NCBI GenBank assembly: GCA_900320905.1 | Contig: ONTZ01000019.1 | Span: 1 to 51,479, forward strand | Source: an uncultured Prevotella sp. | Lineage (GTDB): Bacteria; Bacteroidota; Bacteroidia; Bacteroidales; Bacteroidaceae | Reading direction: 5' to 3' | Length of the DNA stretch: 51,479 nucleotides | Shown here: in pieces, positions 20,163-27,686 of the stretch | Layout: each line of letters starts with the position of its first letter | Numbering within the stretch: position 1 is the first letter of the stretch | Translations under genes and position numbers: made by a program | Notes under the pieces: generated by a model | What the model saw: only the letters and a program-made list of their open reading frames with translations | What the model was told of the DNA's origin: nothing | Database searches by the model: none

Positions 20163-22358
20163 TTACTTTTTTAAACTTTCCGTCAGTTCTTTTTTGTGAG
20201 AGACTCGTGCGAAGACAGGGATAAACTCCTTGTGCACCTTTGTGGTGACGGTCTGTCCGCCCTCGAAATGCTCAGCCGTATGGATTTCTTCCCATCCGCC
20301 CTCAGACTTGGGGAGATAGGTCTTCCACTCCGTGACACCTGGTTCTGTAATCGGACTGACAAGCAATGAGGGACCGAACATATACTCGTATTTCTGCCTC
20401 AGGGCCTGAGGGTCGTCGGCGAAATCAAACACCAACGGGCGCATCAGGGTATAGCCTTCTTTCGACACACGTTCGGCACAAGCCTTGATATAGGGTTGCA
20501 AGGTCTCACGCTCCTGCAGACTCACCTTAAACAATCGCTGGGCCTCCTCACCGTAATTCCAAGGCTCCGTATTGCTCATATAACCATGCACACGCATCAG
20601 AGGCAGATAGACACTGGTCTGTATCCAACGGAGCATCCGTTCGATATAGTCCTGATTGTTGTACTGGTCTCCGGGACGGAAGAACCCACCTGCGTCGTAA
20701 GTCCACCAGGGGATACCTGCGGCCTGCATGCCGAGACCCGCCGTGATCTGCCTGCGGAACGCTTCCCAGTCGTTGCCCACATCACCGCTCCACAGGGCAG
20801 AACCATAACGCTGGATGCCCGGGAAACCGCAACGGGTGAGGATCATCGGTTCCTTGCCTGCCTTCATCAGACCTTCATAGACCGTCTTGTTCACCAGCAA
20901 CGGATAGACGTTACGCACCAGTTCGCCCGCCCAGCGCCCATTATTCACACGCCGTCCTACTAGGTCGTCATTCTCAGGCTCCGTAGCATCCTGCCACCAG
21001 GCATCAATACCGAGGGGAACCAGTCGCTGGTTGAAGTGCTTCCAATAGGCGGCAGCCGCCTCCGGGTTGAAGAAGTCAATCCAGTCGGTACCGGGGATAT
21101 AATAGTTGCCGGCCACCATCTGCCGACCCACCTCTGAGTTCTTGTCAATCTTCGACCAGACACTCACCATCAGTCGGATGTCCATCTGGTGCAGACTGTC
21201 TGTCAGAGCCTTGGGGTCGGGATAGTACTGCTCGTCAAATTGCATCGAGTTCCAGCCATACTTGCCCCAGTACTGCCAGTCCTGGACAATCACGCTAATA
21301 GGCATCTCTTCCTTGCGGAAGCGCTTGGCTGTCTGCAAGATCTCGTCAGAGGAATGGAAGCGTTCGCGACAATGGATATAGCCCAGTGCCCATGTCGGCA
21401 TGGGAGGGCACTCGCCTGTCAGGTAGCGATAGGAGGCAATGATCTCGTCGGGAGTGCCGACAAACACGGTATAGTCGACGGCATTGGCAATCGGTGAACG
21501 GAACACCGTCTCATTGTTCACTTTCTTATAATAGACTACGGGTTTGTCGCCTCGTGAAAGTTCTGCCATCAACTGATGCTTTCCTGCCGTCAGATGCACG
21601 ATGGCCGAAGCCGTAGGCGGCAACCACGTATTCTGTATCTCAATGACAGTCTTCCCGTCAATGAGGAGATTGTGTCGGCGTGCCATTTTCTGGCCTACGT
21701 CGAGCAACAGCGCATAGTCGCCAGCCTCTGTCACGTCAATTGTGGCTTCATAGAGGTTACGCTGGCGCACCTCCCGACGATTACCCTCTGTCGTGGTGAC
21801 GTTCACCACCTCACTGGCACCCTGTCCCTCTCGCCGTTCCAACGCGACGCTGAGGTCGCAAGGGTTGAACTCCGTCAGACCGTAGTTGTTCCAAAGGATG
21901 CCATAACCCTTGTTCGACAAGAGCATCGGAATGGATATCTGAGTATTCACCTGTGTGAGCCGCCGAGAAAGGCCTCTTACATTGCTATAGCCATCCTGAA
22001 ACTGTCCCAGTCCATATAGGAATTCATCCTCGGGAGAGACAAAAGCCAGTTTAGCCTCACCGGCCTGTAACTGATGACGGAGAGCCGTAAACACCACCCG
22101 CCCCTGCTTATTCTTGACGGTCAGCCGTTGCTGCCGTGCATCCACATTGACGGATATGGCATTACTCTCCACCTCATTGTGTTTCACATAGAGCCAGTCA
22201 GGGAGCGTGTCGACCAACGTTCCTTCAAAATACTGGATACGCACGGCGTTCTTCGCCACCGTCGTCACCTTCACTTGACCCTTCCCAAACTTTACCGTCT
22301 TTGCCTGTGCCGTCAGACAAAGCAACAGGGTCAACAATAGTAAAAAAGTCTTTCTCAT
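20163..22358 (-). CDS. GH31 alpha-xylosidase-like enzyme with PA14-like insert
   Basis: A 731-residue secreted GH31 enzyme. After a signal peptide ending AQAK comes an N-terminal beta-sandwich interrupted at about residues 190-290 by an insert (YEATIDVTEAGDYALLLDVG, HNLLIDGKTVIEI, HLTAGKHQLMAELSRG) that resembles a PA14 carbohydrate-binding domain, as in several alpha-xylosidases. The barrel has ISVIVQDWQYWG, the nucleophile in WWQDATEPEND near 455 and the acid/base in LWSGDVGNDW near 525. With xylanases around it, removal of alpha-xylosyl branches from complex xylan, or from xyloglucan, is the best guess. First gene of its unit, 6 bases ahead of the GH97-esterase fusion. Confidence 0.88.
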   Translation of the reverse strand: MRKTFLLLLTLLLCLTAQAKTVKFGKGQVKVTTVAKNAVRIQYFEGTLVDTLPDWLYVKHNEVESNAISVNVDARQQRLTVKNKQGRVVFTALRHQLQAGEAKLAFVSPEDEFLYGLGQFQDGYSNVRGLSRRLTQVNTQISIPMLLSNKGYGILWNNYGLTEFNPCDLSVALERREGQGASEVVNVTTTEGNRREVRQRNLYEATIDVTEAGDYALLLDVGQKMARRHNLLIDGKTVIEIQNTWLPPTASAIVHLTAGKHQLMAELSRGDKPVVYYKKVNNETVFRSPIANAVDYTVFVGTPDEIIASYRYLTGECPPMPTWALGYIHCRERFHSSDEILQTAKRFRKEEMPISVIVQDWQYWGKYGWNSMQFDEQYYPDPKALTDSLHQMDIRLMVSVWSKIDKNSEVGRQMVAGNYYIPGTDWIDFFNPEAAAAYWKHFNQRLVPLGIDAWWQDATEPENDDLVGRRVNNGRWAGELVRNVYPLLVNKTVYEGLMKAGKEPMILTRCGFPGIQRYGSALWSGDVGNDWEAFRRQITAGLGMQAAGIPWWTYDAGGFFRPGDQYNNQDYIERMLRWIQTSVYLPLMRVHGYMSNTEPWNYGEEAQRLFKVSLQERETLQPYIKACAERVSKEGYTLMRPLVFDFADDPQALRQKYEYMFGPSLLVSPITEPGVTEWKTYLPKSEGGWEEIHTAEHFEGGQTVTTKVHKEFIPVFARVSHKKELTESLKK

Positions 22359-22384
22359 ACCAATAATTGTTGTTTAGTAGGTTG

Positions 22385-22392
22385 CAAAGGTA
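22385..22392 (-). promoter_or_regulatory. -7 element for the GH31 unit
   Basis: The minus strand reads TACCTTTG, a perfect TAnnTTTG match about 30 bases before ATG 22358. The region upstream at the -33 distance is A/T-rich but lacks a clear TTTG. Confidence 0.55.
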
Positions 22393-22521
22393 CAAAAGAA
22401 TTTGCAGAAAAAACCCTCCAAATGTATCAAGAATTATTCAAAATGTAACACCATTAACATTCACGTGTATTTTCTACACATAATTTATACATTAATTATT
22501 TTAGACATACCTTTTTTTTAG

Positions 22522-22529
22522 TACCTTTG
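22522..22529 (+). promoter_or_regulatory. -7 element for the CotH protein gene
   Basis: TACCTTTG is a perfect -7 match. The expected transcript start is near 22536, which leaves a leader of about 18 bases before ATG 22554. A TTG codon at 22527 lies inside the box and cannot be the start of a message made from this promoter. Confidence 0.6.
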
Positions 22530-22553
22530 CGGCCAAATTTCATTAAAAGTATT

Positions 22554-25500
22554 ATGTGGTCAACTTTACTATCAGTAGTTCTGGTCATCAATGAACTGAT
22601 GGCCTCCAATGCGGGACAAGTGATGAGTCCCGCCATCAATTTCGACAGTTGGATTGAGGTTTACAACCCCTCTGATCAGGCTGTCAACTTAGGTGGCATG
22701 TATCTGAGTGACGATGCCAACAACCTGAAGCGTTGGCAGATGCCCAAAGACATGGGTACTGTCCCCGCCAAAGGGTTCAAGGTCATCTGGCTCGGTTCCA
22801 ACAACATCAGTGAATTGCAAGCCCCCTTCAAACTCGATTGCGACGGTGGAGAAATCTTTCTGAGCGACACAAACGGCAGTTTGATTACCAGCGAGAAATA
22901 TCCTGAGGCCCTGAGTCGTACGGCCTGGGCCCGCACCACCGACGGTGATGGCGAATGGAGATGGACATCGACAGCCACCCCAGGCAAAAGCAACGCCACA
23001 GCCACCTTTGCCGACCAAAGGTTGGATGCCCCCAAAGTCAGCGTCGACAGCAAACTGTTCGATGGCTCCCTGAACATCAAGGTGACCATCCCCGAAGGGA
23101 CCCGTCTGGCGTATACCACCAACGGTAGTCTGCCCACAGACCCGAAGGACATACCCACCGAGGATCCCTGGACTCAGCAGATCAAGAACGGCAACTGCGA
23201 GAGTGACGATGTCTCCTGCTTCGTCAGCAAGGACGGCGACAGCGACAAAAAGAATGAGAACCCCATCGCTGACGGTGTCGGCGTAAACGATTCACGTGGC
23301 ATCACCGTACATTCCATCAAGGGTGCGAAAAAAGATGAGACAACCCAATTCTATGTCTATACCCCAGACCATATCTGGCAGACGGGCGAGAGATACCGCT
23401 TCACCATGAAGGTACGCGCCGACAAAGCCGCTAAGATCAAAGCCGTCGCCAATAAAAAGCCTGGCGAGGCCATCGAGAAGACAAGTGGCGGCTGGTGGGG
23501 CGGCGGCGGTACGACTACCCCCATTAGCATACTGGCCAGCCAATACAATGTCACCACCGAATGGACTGAGTACAGTTACGAAGGCACCATCACATCCGAC
23601 CAGGCCGACGAGCAGTGGGACTGGGGCGGAGGCGGCTGGGGCGGCTGGGGCGGAGGTGGCTCCGGAACGACCACCTACTCCATGCAGACCATCGCCTTCA
23701 ACCTGAACATCGACAAGAACAATGATAACAACTTCTACTTCGATGAGATCTCGTGGGAGTCACTTCCTGCTGGCTATACAGAATTTCCTACCAAGGAGAG
23801 TACAGATGGTGAATTCGCCATTTCAGCAACCACCAACTATACGTTCCGTCTCTATCAAGACGGCTATCTGCCCAGCGTACCCGTTACCCGTTCCTACATC
23901 AAGACCAGCAACAAATACACCCTGCCCGTAATCAGCATCGTAGGTGACGAGGATTTCTTCTGGGACGACAAGATCGGATTTGACTGCGATGGTGACGGCA
24001 CCAACGGTAAGACAGGTAACGGTCAGGACTGGCCTAAGAACTACAACTGCGACTGGGATCGTCCTGTGAATTTCAGTTTCATTGATCCCTCAAAGGGCAT
24101 GCTCTTCAACCAGGATGTGAATATCAGTGTCTCCGGTGGTTATACCCGTTCACAGAACTACCGTTCATTCAAATTGAAGAGCAACAAGATATTCGACGGC
24201 CAGAACCGCCTCGACTACCTGTTCTTCCCGCAGAAGCCCTACAACCGCAACAAGGTGCTGCTCATCCGCAACGGCGGTAATGACTTCTGGCGTCACAATG
24301 CCCGTTTCATCGATCCGGCCTTGGAGACCATCATCCAGCGCTCGGGCATAGACCTCGATGTGCAGTCGTATGTTCCCGTCATTGAATATGTGAACGGTAC
24401 ACTCCGTGGTGTATTCAACATGCGCGAACCCAACAACGACAAGTTTGCTTATGCCAACTTCGGTTATGACGACGAGGAACTCGACGCTTTGGAAAATAGC
24501 GAAGTCAAGAACGGCAGCGACGAGGTGATGAAGCGCATCTACGAACTCGGTAAGAAGATCAACGAGGCTGGTGTCTACGAAGAACTGCTGACGCTGCTCG
24601 ACATCGACGAGTTCACCAATTACATGGCCGTCACCCTGTTCCTCCACAACGACGACTGGCCAGACAATAACATCAAGTGCTACCGTAGCCAGAACGACGG
24701 TCGCTACCGCTTTGTCAGTTTCGACCTCGACTATGCCTTCAAAGCATGCTGGCCAAACAATAGTAAGGACAATCCCTTCGACAACTTCGCTATGTTCAAG
24801 GATAACAAGACGGCTCCGAGAACCAGTAAGAACATCGATTTCGTCAATTTCTTCCTCAATCTGCTGAACCACGACGGCTATCGTAAGAAGTTCATCGATA
24901 CCTTCTGTCTGGTAGCAGGCAGTGTCTTCGAGCCGACCCGTTCCAACAAAATCGTCGACGAGTTGCATAATAAGGTGAAGTCCATGTGTCAGATGATGAA
25001 GCAACTAGGCATCAACGACGGACATGATCCTGACCGTGCAGTCAGCACCATTAAGAACAACCTGAAAGGACGTTCCAAGAAGATGACAGACTACTTGCAG
25101 AAGTACAGTCAGATGAACCTTAAAAATGTCACCAGACAGGAAGTAACCCTCAGCGCCGATACAGAAGGTGCCAGTCTCTTCGTCAACGGAATAGAGGTAC
25201 CGTATGCCGACTTCAATGGCCATCTCTTCGCCCCTGTCACCCTCAAAGCCAAGGCGCCCGCAGGCCATGTCTTCAAAGGCTGGAAGGACGGCGACGAGTT
25301 CATTTCTACATCTGCCGAGATGGAACTCCCCGAGGATGCTACCTTATCGCTTGTGGCCTGCTTCGAAGCCCTCTCCGACGACCAGATGATGGCCCAGGGC
25401 ATCACACCAGTGCGCATCAACGAGGTAAGCGCTGCCAACACCATCTACGCCAATGAATTCTGGAAGCGCAATGACTGGGTGGAACTCTACAACACCACTG

Positions 25501-26147
25501 ACAAGGCCATCGTCGTATCGGACATGTATCTGTCTGACAATCCTAATAAGCCCAAGAAATATAAGATATCCAAGGGCAATTCAAAGGCAAAGACCACGAT
25601 TCCCGCTCACGGCTACCTCATCGTTTGGTGCGACAAACTCGAACCCGAATCGCAGTTGCACGCTGACTTCAAACTGGCTGCCGAGGGTGGCGATGTGCTG
25701 CTCACCGCTGCCGACGAGTCGTGGTGCGACCACTTCGTCTATACCGAGCATAGGGGCGACGAGACCGTAGGCCGTTATCCTGACGGTGGCTCGGAGGTCT
25801 ATGTGATGAATACGCCTACGATTGCCAAGTCCAACATCATATCGAGTTACATACAGCCTGTGGAGCAACCCATCGTCACTAGTATCCGTGACCTGATGGC
25901 CGATGTCACCGAGGAGGAACTCAGCATCCGCTACGCAGAAGGTCACCTCGCCATCCGCAGCACCTCGGCAGAGCGCCCACAAGTCAGGATTGCCAACCTT
26001 GCCGGACAGTCTGTCATCATGCTTCAACCACAGTTGAACGGTGGTTATACCGAAATCAATATTGAACAACTGCCCGCAGGTGTCTATGTGGCTGTCATCA
26101 CCGACCAGCAGGGACACAAGGCTACGTGTAAGTTCATCAAGCGCTAA
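22554..26147 (+). CDS. Large secreted CotH-domain protein with lamin-tail domains and type IX sorting tail
   Basis: A 1197-residue multidomain surface protein. In order: a lamin-tail-like domain (about 10-140; WIEVYNPSDQAVNLGGMYLS); a chitobiase-type beta domain (RLAYTTNGSLPTDP) split by an inserted carbohydrate-binding-like sandwich (about 215-400) with glycine/tryptophan-rich loops (GGWWGGGG, WGGGGWGGWGGGGSG); a CotH kinase-like domain (about 450-760; SIVGDEDFFWDD, YRFVSFDLDYAF); an InlB/beta-repeat-like domain (about 860-945); a second lamin-tail domain (about 955-1100); and a type IX sorting domain ending QLPAGVYVAVITDQQGHKAT. CotH proteins phosphorylate protein targets in Bacillus spores, and CotH domains also occur in fibre-binding proteins. 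The N-terminus has only a short hydrophobic run before the first domain and no clear signal cleavage site. Confidence 0.8.
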   Translation: MWSTLLSVVLVINELMASNAGQVMSPAINFDSWIEVYNPSDQAVNLGGMYLSDDANNLKRWQMPKDMGTVPAKGFKVIWLGSNNISELQAPFKLDCDGGEIFLSDTNGSLITSEKYPEALSRTAWARTTDGDGEWRWTSTATPGKSNATATFADQRLDAPKVSVDSKLFDGSLNIKVTIPEGTRLAYTTNGSLPTDPKDIPTEDPWTQQIKNGNCESDDVSCFVSKDGDSDKKNENPIADGVGVNDSRGITVHSIKGAKKDETTQFYVYTPDHIWQTGERYRFTMKVRADKAAKIKAVANKKPGEAIEKTSGGWWGGGGTTTPISILASQYNVTTEWTEYSYEGTITSDQADEQWDWGGGGWGGWGGGGSGTTTYSMQTIAFNLNIDKNNDNNFYFDEISWESLPAGYTEFPTKESTDGEFAISATTNYTFRLYQDGYLPSVPVTRSYIKTSNKYTLPVISIVGDEDFFWDDKIGFDCDGDGTNGKTGNGQDWPKNYNCDWDRPVNFSFIDPSKGMLFNQDVNISVSGGYTRSQNYRSFKLKSNKIFDGQNRLDYLFFPQKPYNRNKVLLIRNGGNDFWRHNARFIDPALETIIQRSGIDLDVQSYVPVIEYVNGTLRGVFNMREPNNDKFAYANFGYDDEELDALENSEVKNGSDEVMKRIYELGKKINEAGVYEELLTLLDIDEFTNYMAVTLFLHNDDWPDNNIKCYRSQNDGRYRFVSFDLDYAFKACWPNNSKDNPFDNFAMFKDNKTAPRTSKNIDFVNFFLNLLNHDGYRKKFIDTFCLVAGSVFEPTRSNKIVDELHNKVKSMCQMMKQLGINDGHDPDRAVSTIKNNLKGRSKKMTDYLQKYSQMNLKNVTRQEVTLSADTEGASLFVNGIEVPYADFNGHLFAPVTLKAKAPAGHVFKGWKDGDEFISTSAEMELPEDATLSLVACFEALSDDQMMAQGITPVRINEVSAANTIYANEFWKRNDWVELYNTTDKAIVVSDMYLSDNPNKPKKYKISKGNSKAKTTIPAHGYLIVWCDKLEPESQLHADFKLAAEGGDVLLTAADESWCDHFVYTEHRGDETVGRYPDGGSEVYVMNTPTIAKSNIISSYIQPVEQPIVTSIRDLMADVTEEELSIRYAEGHLAIRSTSAERPQVRIANLAGQSVIMLQPQLNGGYTEINIEQLPAGVYVAVITDQQGHKATCKFIKR

Positions 26148-26170
26148 AGGTTAGTTTCCCATACAACACA

Positions 26171-26210
26171 AAAGCGGGGGTGTGTCTTTGAATTAACACA
26201 TCCCCGTTTT
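26171..26210 (+). terminator. Intrinsic terminator after the CotH gene
   Basis: AAAGCGGGGGTGTGT at 26171-26185 pairs, with G-T wobbles, with AACACATCCCCGTTTT at 26195-26210. It ends in a T-run. Confidence 0.75.
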
Positions 26211-26395
26211 CTAAACACATCACAGTCGGGCAGAAGGGACAATTTGCCAACACGCACGCCGAGACCCGATTTCCGTAGGCACGGATCCTCGAGACCTTCA
26301 CGACCAGCCCGGGGGGCGGAAGGAATGACTCTGCTATGTTGTTCGTACGGATCAGAATATGCACAGGGTAGAGACCTGTCCGAAATCAGGGACTA

Positions 26396-26438
26396 AAAAC
26401 TCAGGCATATTTTCTAACCCTTGTGATGACGTGCCTGA
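26396..26438 (-). terminator. Terminator after the nucleoside hydrolase-like gene
   Basis: TCAGGCA at 26401-26407 pairs with TGCCTGA at 26432-26438. On the minus strand the hairpin is followed by GTTTTTAG. The rest of the 300-base gap (26211-26395) shows only a small hairpin, ACAGG with CCTGT at 26363-26379, and no credible gene. Confidence 0.55.
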
Positions 26439-26449
26439 AAACTCAAGGT

Positions 26450-27508
26450 TCACTTCATCCTACTATAATCCCTGATTTTCTCCAATATCTCATCGCACCA
26501 CGCTTTGGATCCTGTTTTCTGATAGCGCTCATTGCCTGTGGCCGAGGGGGTGAAGACGGTTACGAACTTATCTGTGAGGGTGACAATACCACGCTCAGAG
26601 AGTGTGAACACTGCATCGCCTTCTACGGCATGGATTACGACTAGCGGATCCCACATCTTCTGCCCTGTGTCGCAGTTGTATTTCATATAGACCTGTTTGA
26701 TGGGGTGAATGTCAGTCCAGTTGATGTCGCTGACCACTGTCTCGGGCTTGTATTCGATTTCGTTGCCCACTTCCATAGGTGAGAATACGACCGCTACACT
26801 GCGAGGCCATAATTCAAAGAGTTTCTTGGTAGAGACCGGATCCTGAAGGAAATTAAAGTCGGGCTCGTCTGACGATGTGAATACACCAGCCATGAGGTAG
26901 AGACATTTCACTTTCTTGCGCACCAGTTCTACACCCGAGAGCGGCGAGAGGTCGTCGGGCTCCGATGCCAGCAGTTGAGCAAGACTACTTACAAAGCCTG
27001 TCGAGCAAATGCTCACCGAATAATCAGGCTGTGAGGCCAGCAACTGTCGGTAGAGTTGCCATCCGTCAGGCAGTTTGGAATAGTCGCTGACGGTTCTCTT
27101 AAACATCAGTTCCCCTTTGTCGGTCTTATGATTGTAGAGATACTTGTAATCGATAAACACCTTAGGATCTTCCAAGCCGTTGCGCTCCACTCCAATGGGT
27201 ACGCTGCCATAGCCGAAGTATGTGTTCATCACATCGGCCAGAACGGCATATTCTTCACCCTGGCGATCGACCACGACGCCGAGCAGTTTGCAGCGCCCTT
27301 CGTCTTCGTAGCGGTAGAGCATCTCCATGGCGAAGAGGTCATCGGTAGAGGAGCCGATATCCGTGTCGAATATCACGAGGGGCACTCCCTCGTACTCCGG
27401 TTGTTCTGGCTTTATGGGGTTGTCATAATTGTCCGACGAACATGATGAGAGTATAAATGAGCCGCACACAAGGATGGCGGTCAACATCCAATGTATTTTT
27501 TTTACCAT
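26450..27508 (-). CDS. Nucleoside hydrolase-like lipoprotein
   Basis: A 352-residue lipoprotein (lipobox ILSSCSS) with a nucleoside hydrolase-like fold, predicted to cleave ribosyl or related N- or C-glycosidic bonds at the cell surface or in the periplasm. The N-terminal metal-site motif is DTDIGSSTDDLFAMEML, similar to the family's DTDPGxDDA but with two extra residues between the Asp groups. KCLYLMAGVF and the later metal-site-like DPLVVIHAV also fit. It has its own promoter facing that of the phosphatase gene at 27687. The substrate is unknown; the altered loop may mean a non-nucleoside sugar substrate. Confidence 0.72.
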   Translation of the reverse strand: MVKKIHWMLTAILVCGSFILSSCSSDNYDNPIKPEQPEYEGVPLVIFDTDIGSSTDDLFAMEMLYRYEDEGRCKLLGVVVDRQGEEYAVLADVMNTYFGYGSVPIGVERNGLEDPKVFIDYKYLYNHKTDKGELMFKRTVSDYSKLPDGWQLYRQLLASQPDYSVSICSTGFVSSLAQLLASEPDDLSPLSGVELVRKKVKCLYLMAGVFTSSDEPDFNFLQDPVSTKKLFELWPRSVAVVFSPMEVGNEIEYKPETVVSDINWTDIHPIKQVYMKYNCDTGQKMWDPLVVIHAVEGDAVFTLSERGIVTLTDKFVTVFTPSATGNERYQKTGSKAWCDEILEKIRDYSRMK

Positions 27509-27574
27509 ATCATTCTTATATTATTACTTTTGAAAACGTTTTAGTCAGATATCTCTATGTAATAGTTCCGCTTG

Positions 27575-27606
27575 CAAAATTAACTATAAAAGTTAATAAT
27601 ACCAAA
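27575..27606 (-). promoter_or_regulatory. Promoter for the nucleoside hydrolase-like gene
   Basis: On the minus strand TTTG at 27606-27603 lies 20 bases from TAATTTTG at 27582-27575, which matches TAnnTTTG. The leader is about 60 bases. Confidence 0.6.
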
Positions 27607-27626
27607 TAATTTTTCTTAAATAATAT

Positions 27627-27657
27627 TTTGGAGTTTGAGAATAAGTTTGTATCTTTG
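27627..27657 (+). promoter_or_regulatory. Promoter for the TPR/PP2C phosphatase gene
   Basis: TTTG at 27627-27630 and TATCTTTG at 27650-27657 are 19 bases apart. The ATG at 27687 follows a modest ribosome site (AAAGGA). Confidence 0.65.
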
Positions 27658-27686
27658 CACACTGACAATCTACAAATAAAGGATAT

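Noticed and set aside
26137-26364. 75-codon minus-strand frame after the CotH gene
   Set aside because: It overlaps the terminator hairpin of the CotH gene, has no promoter or family similarity and no codon pattern of a real gene.
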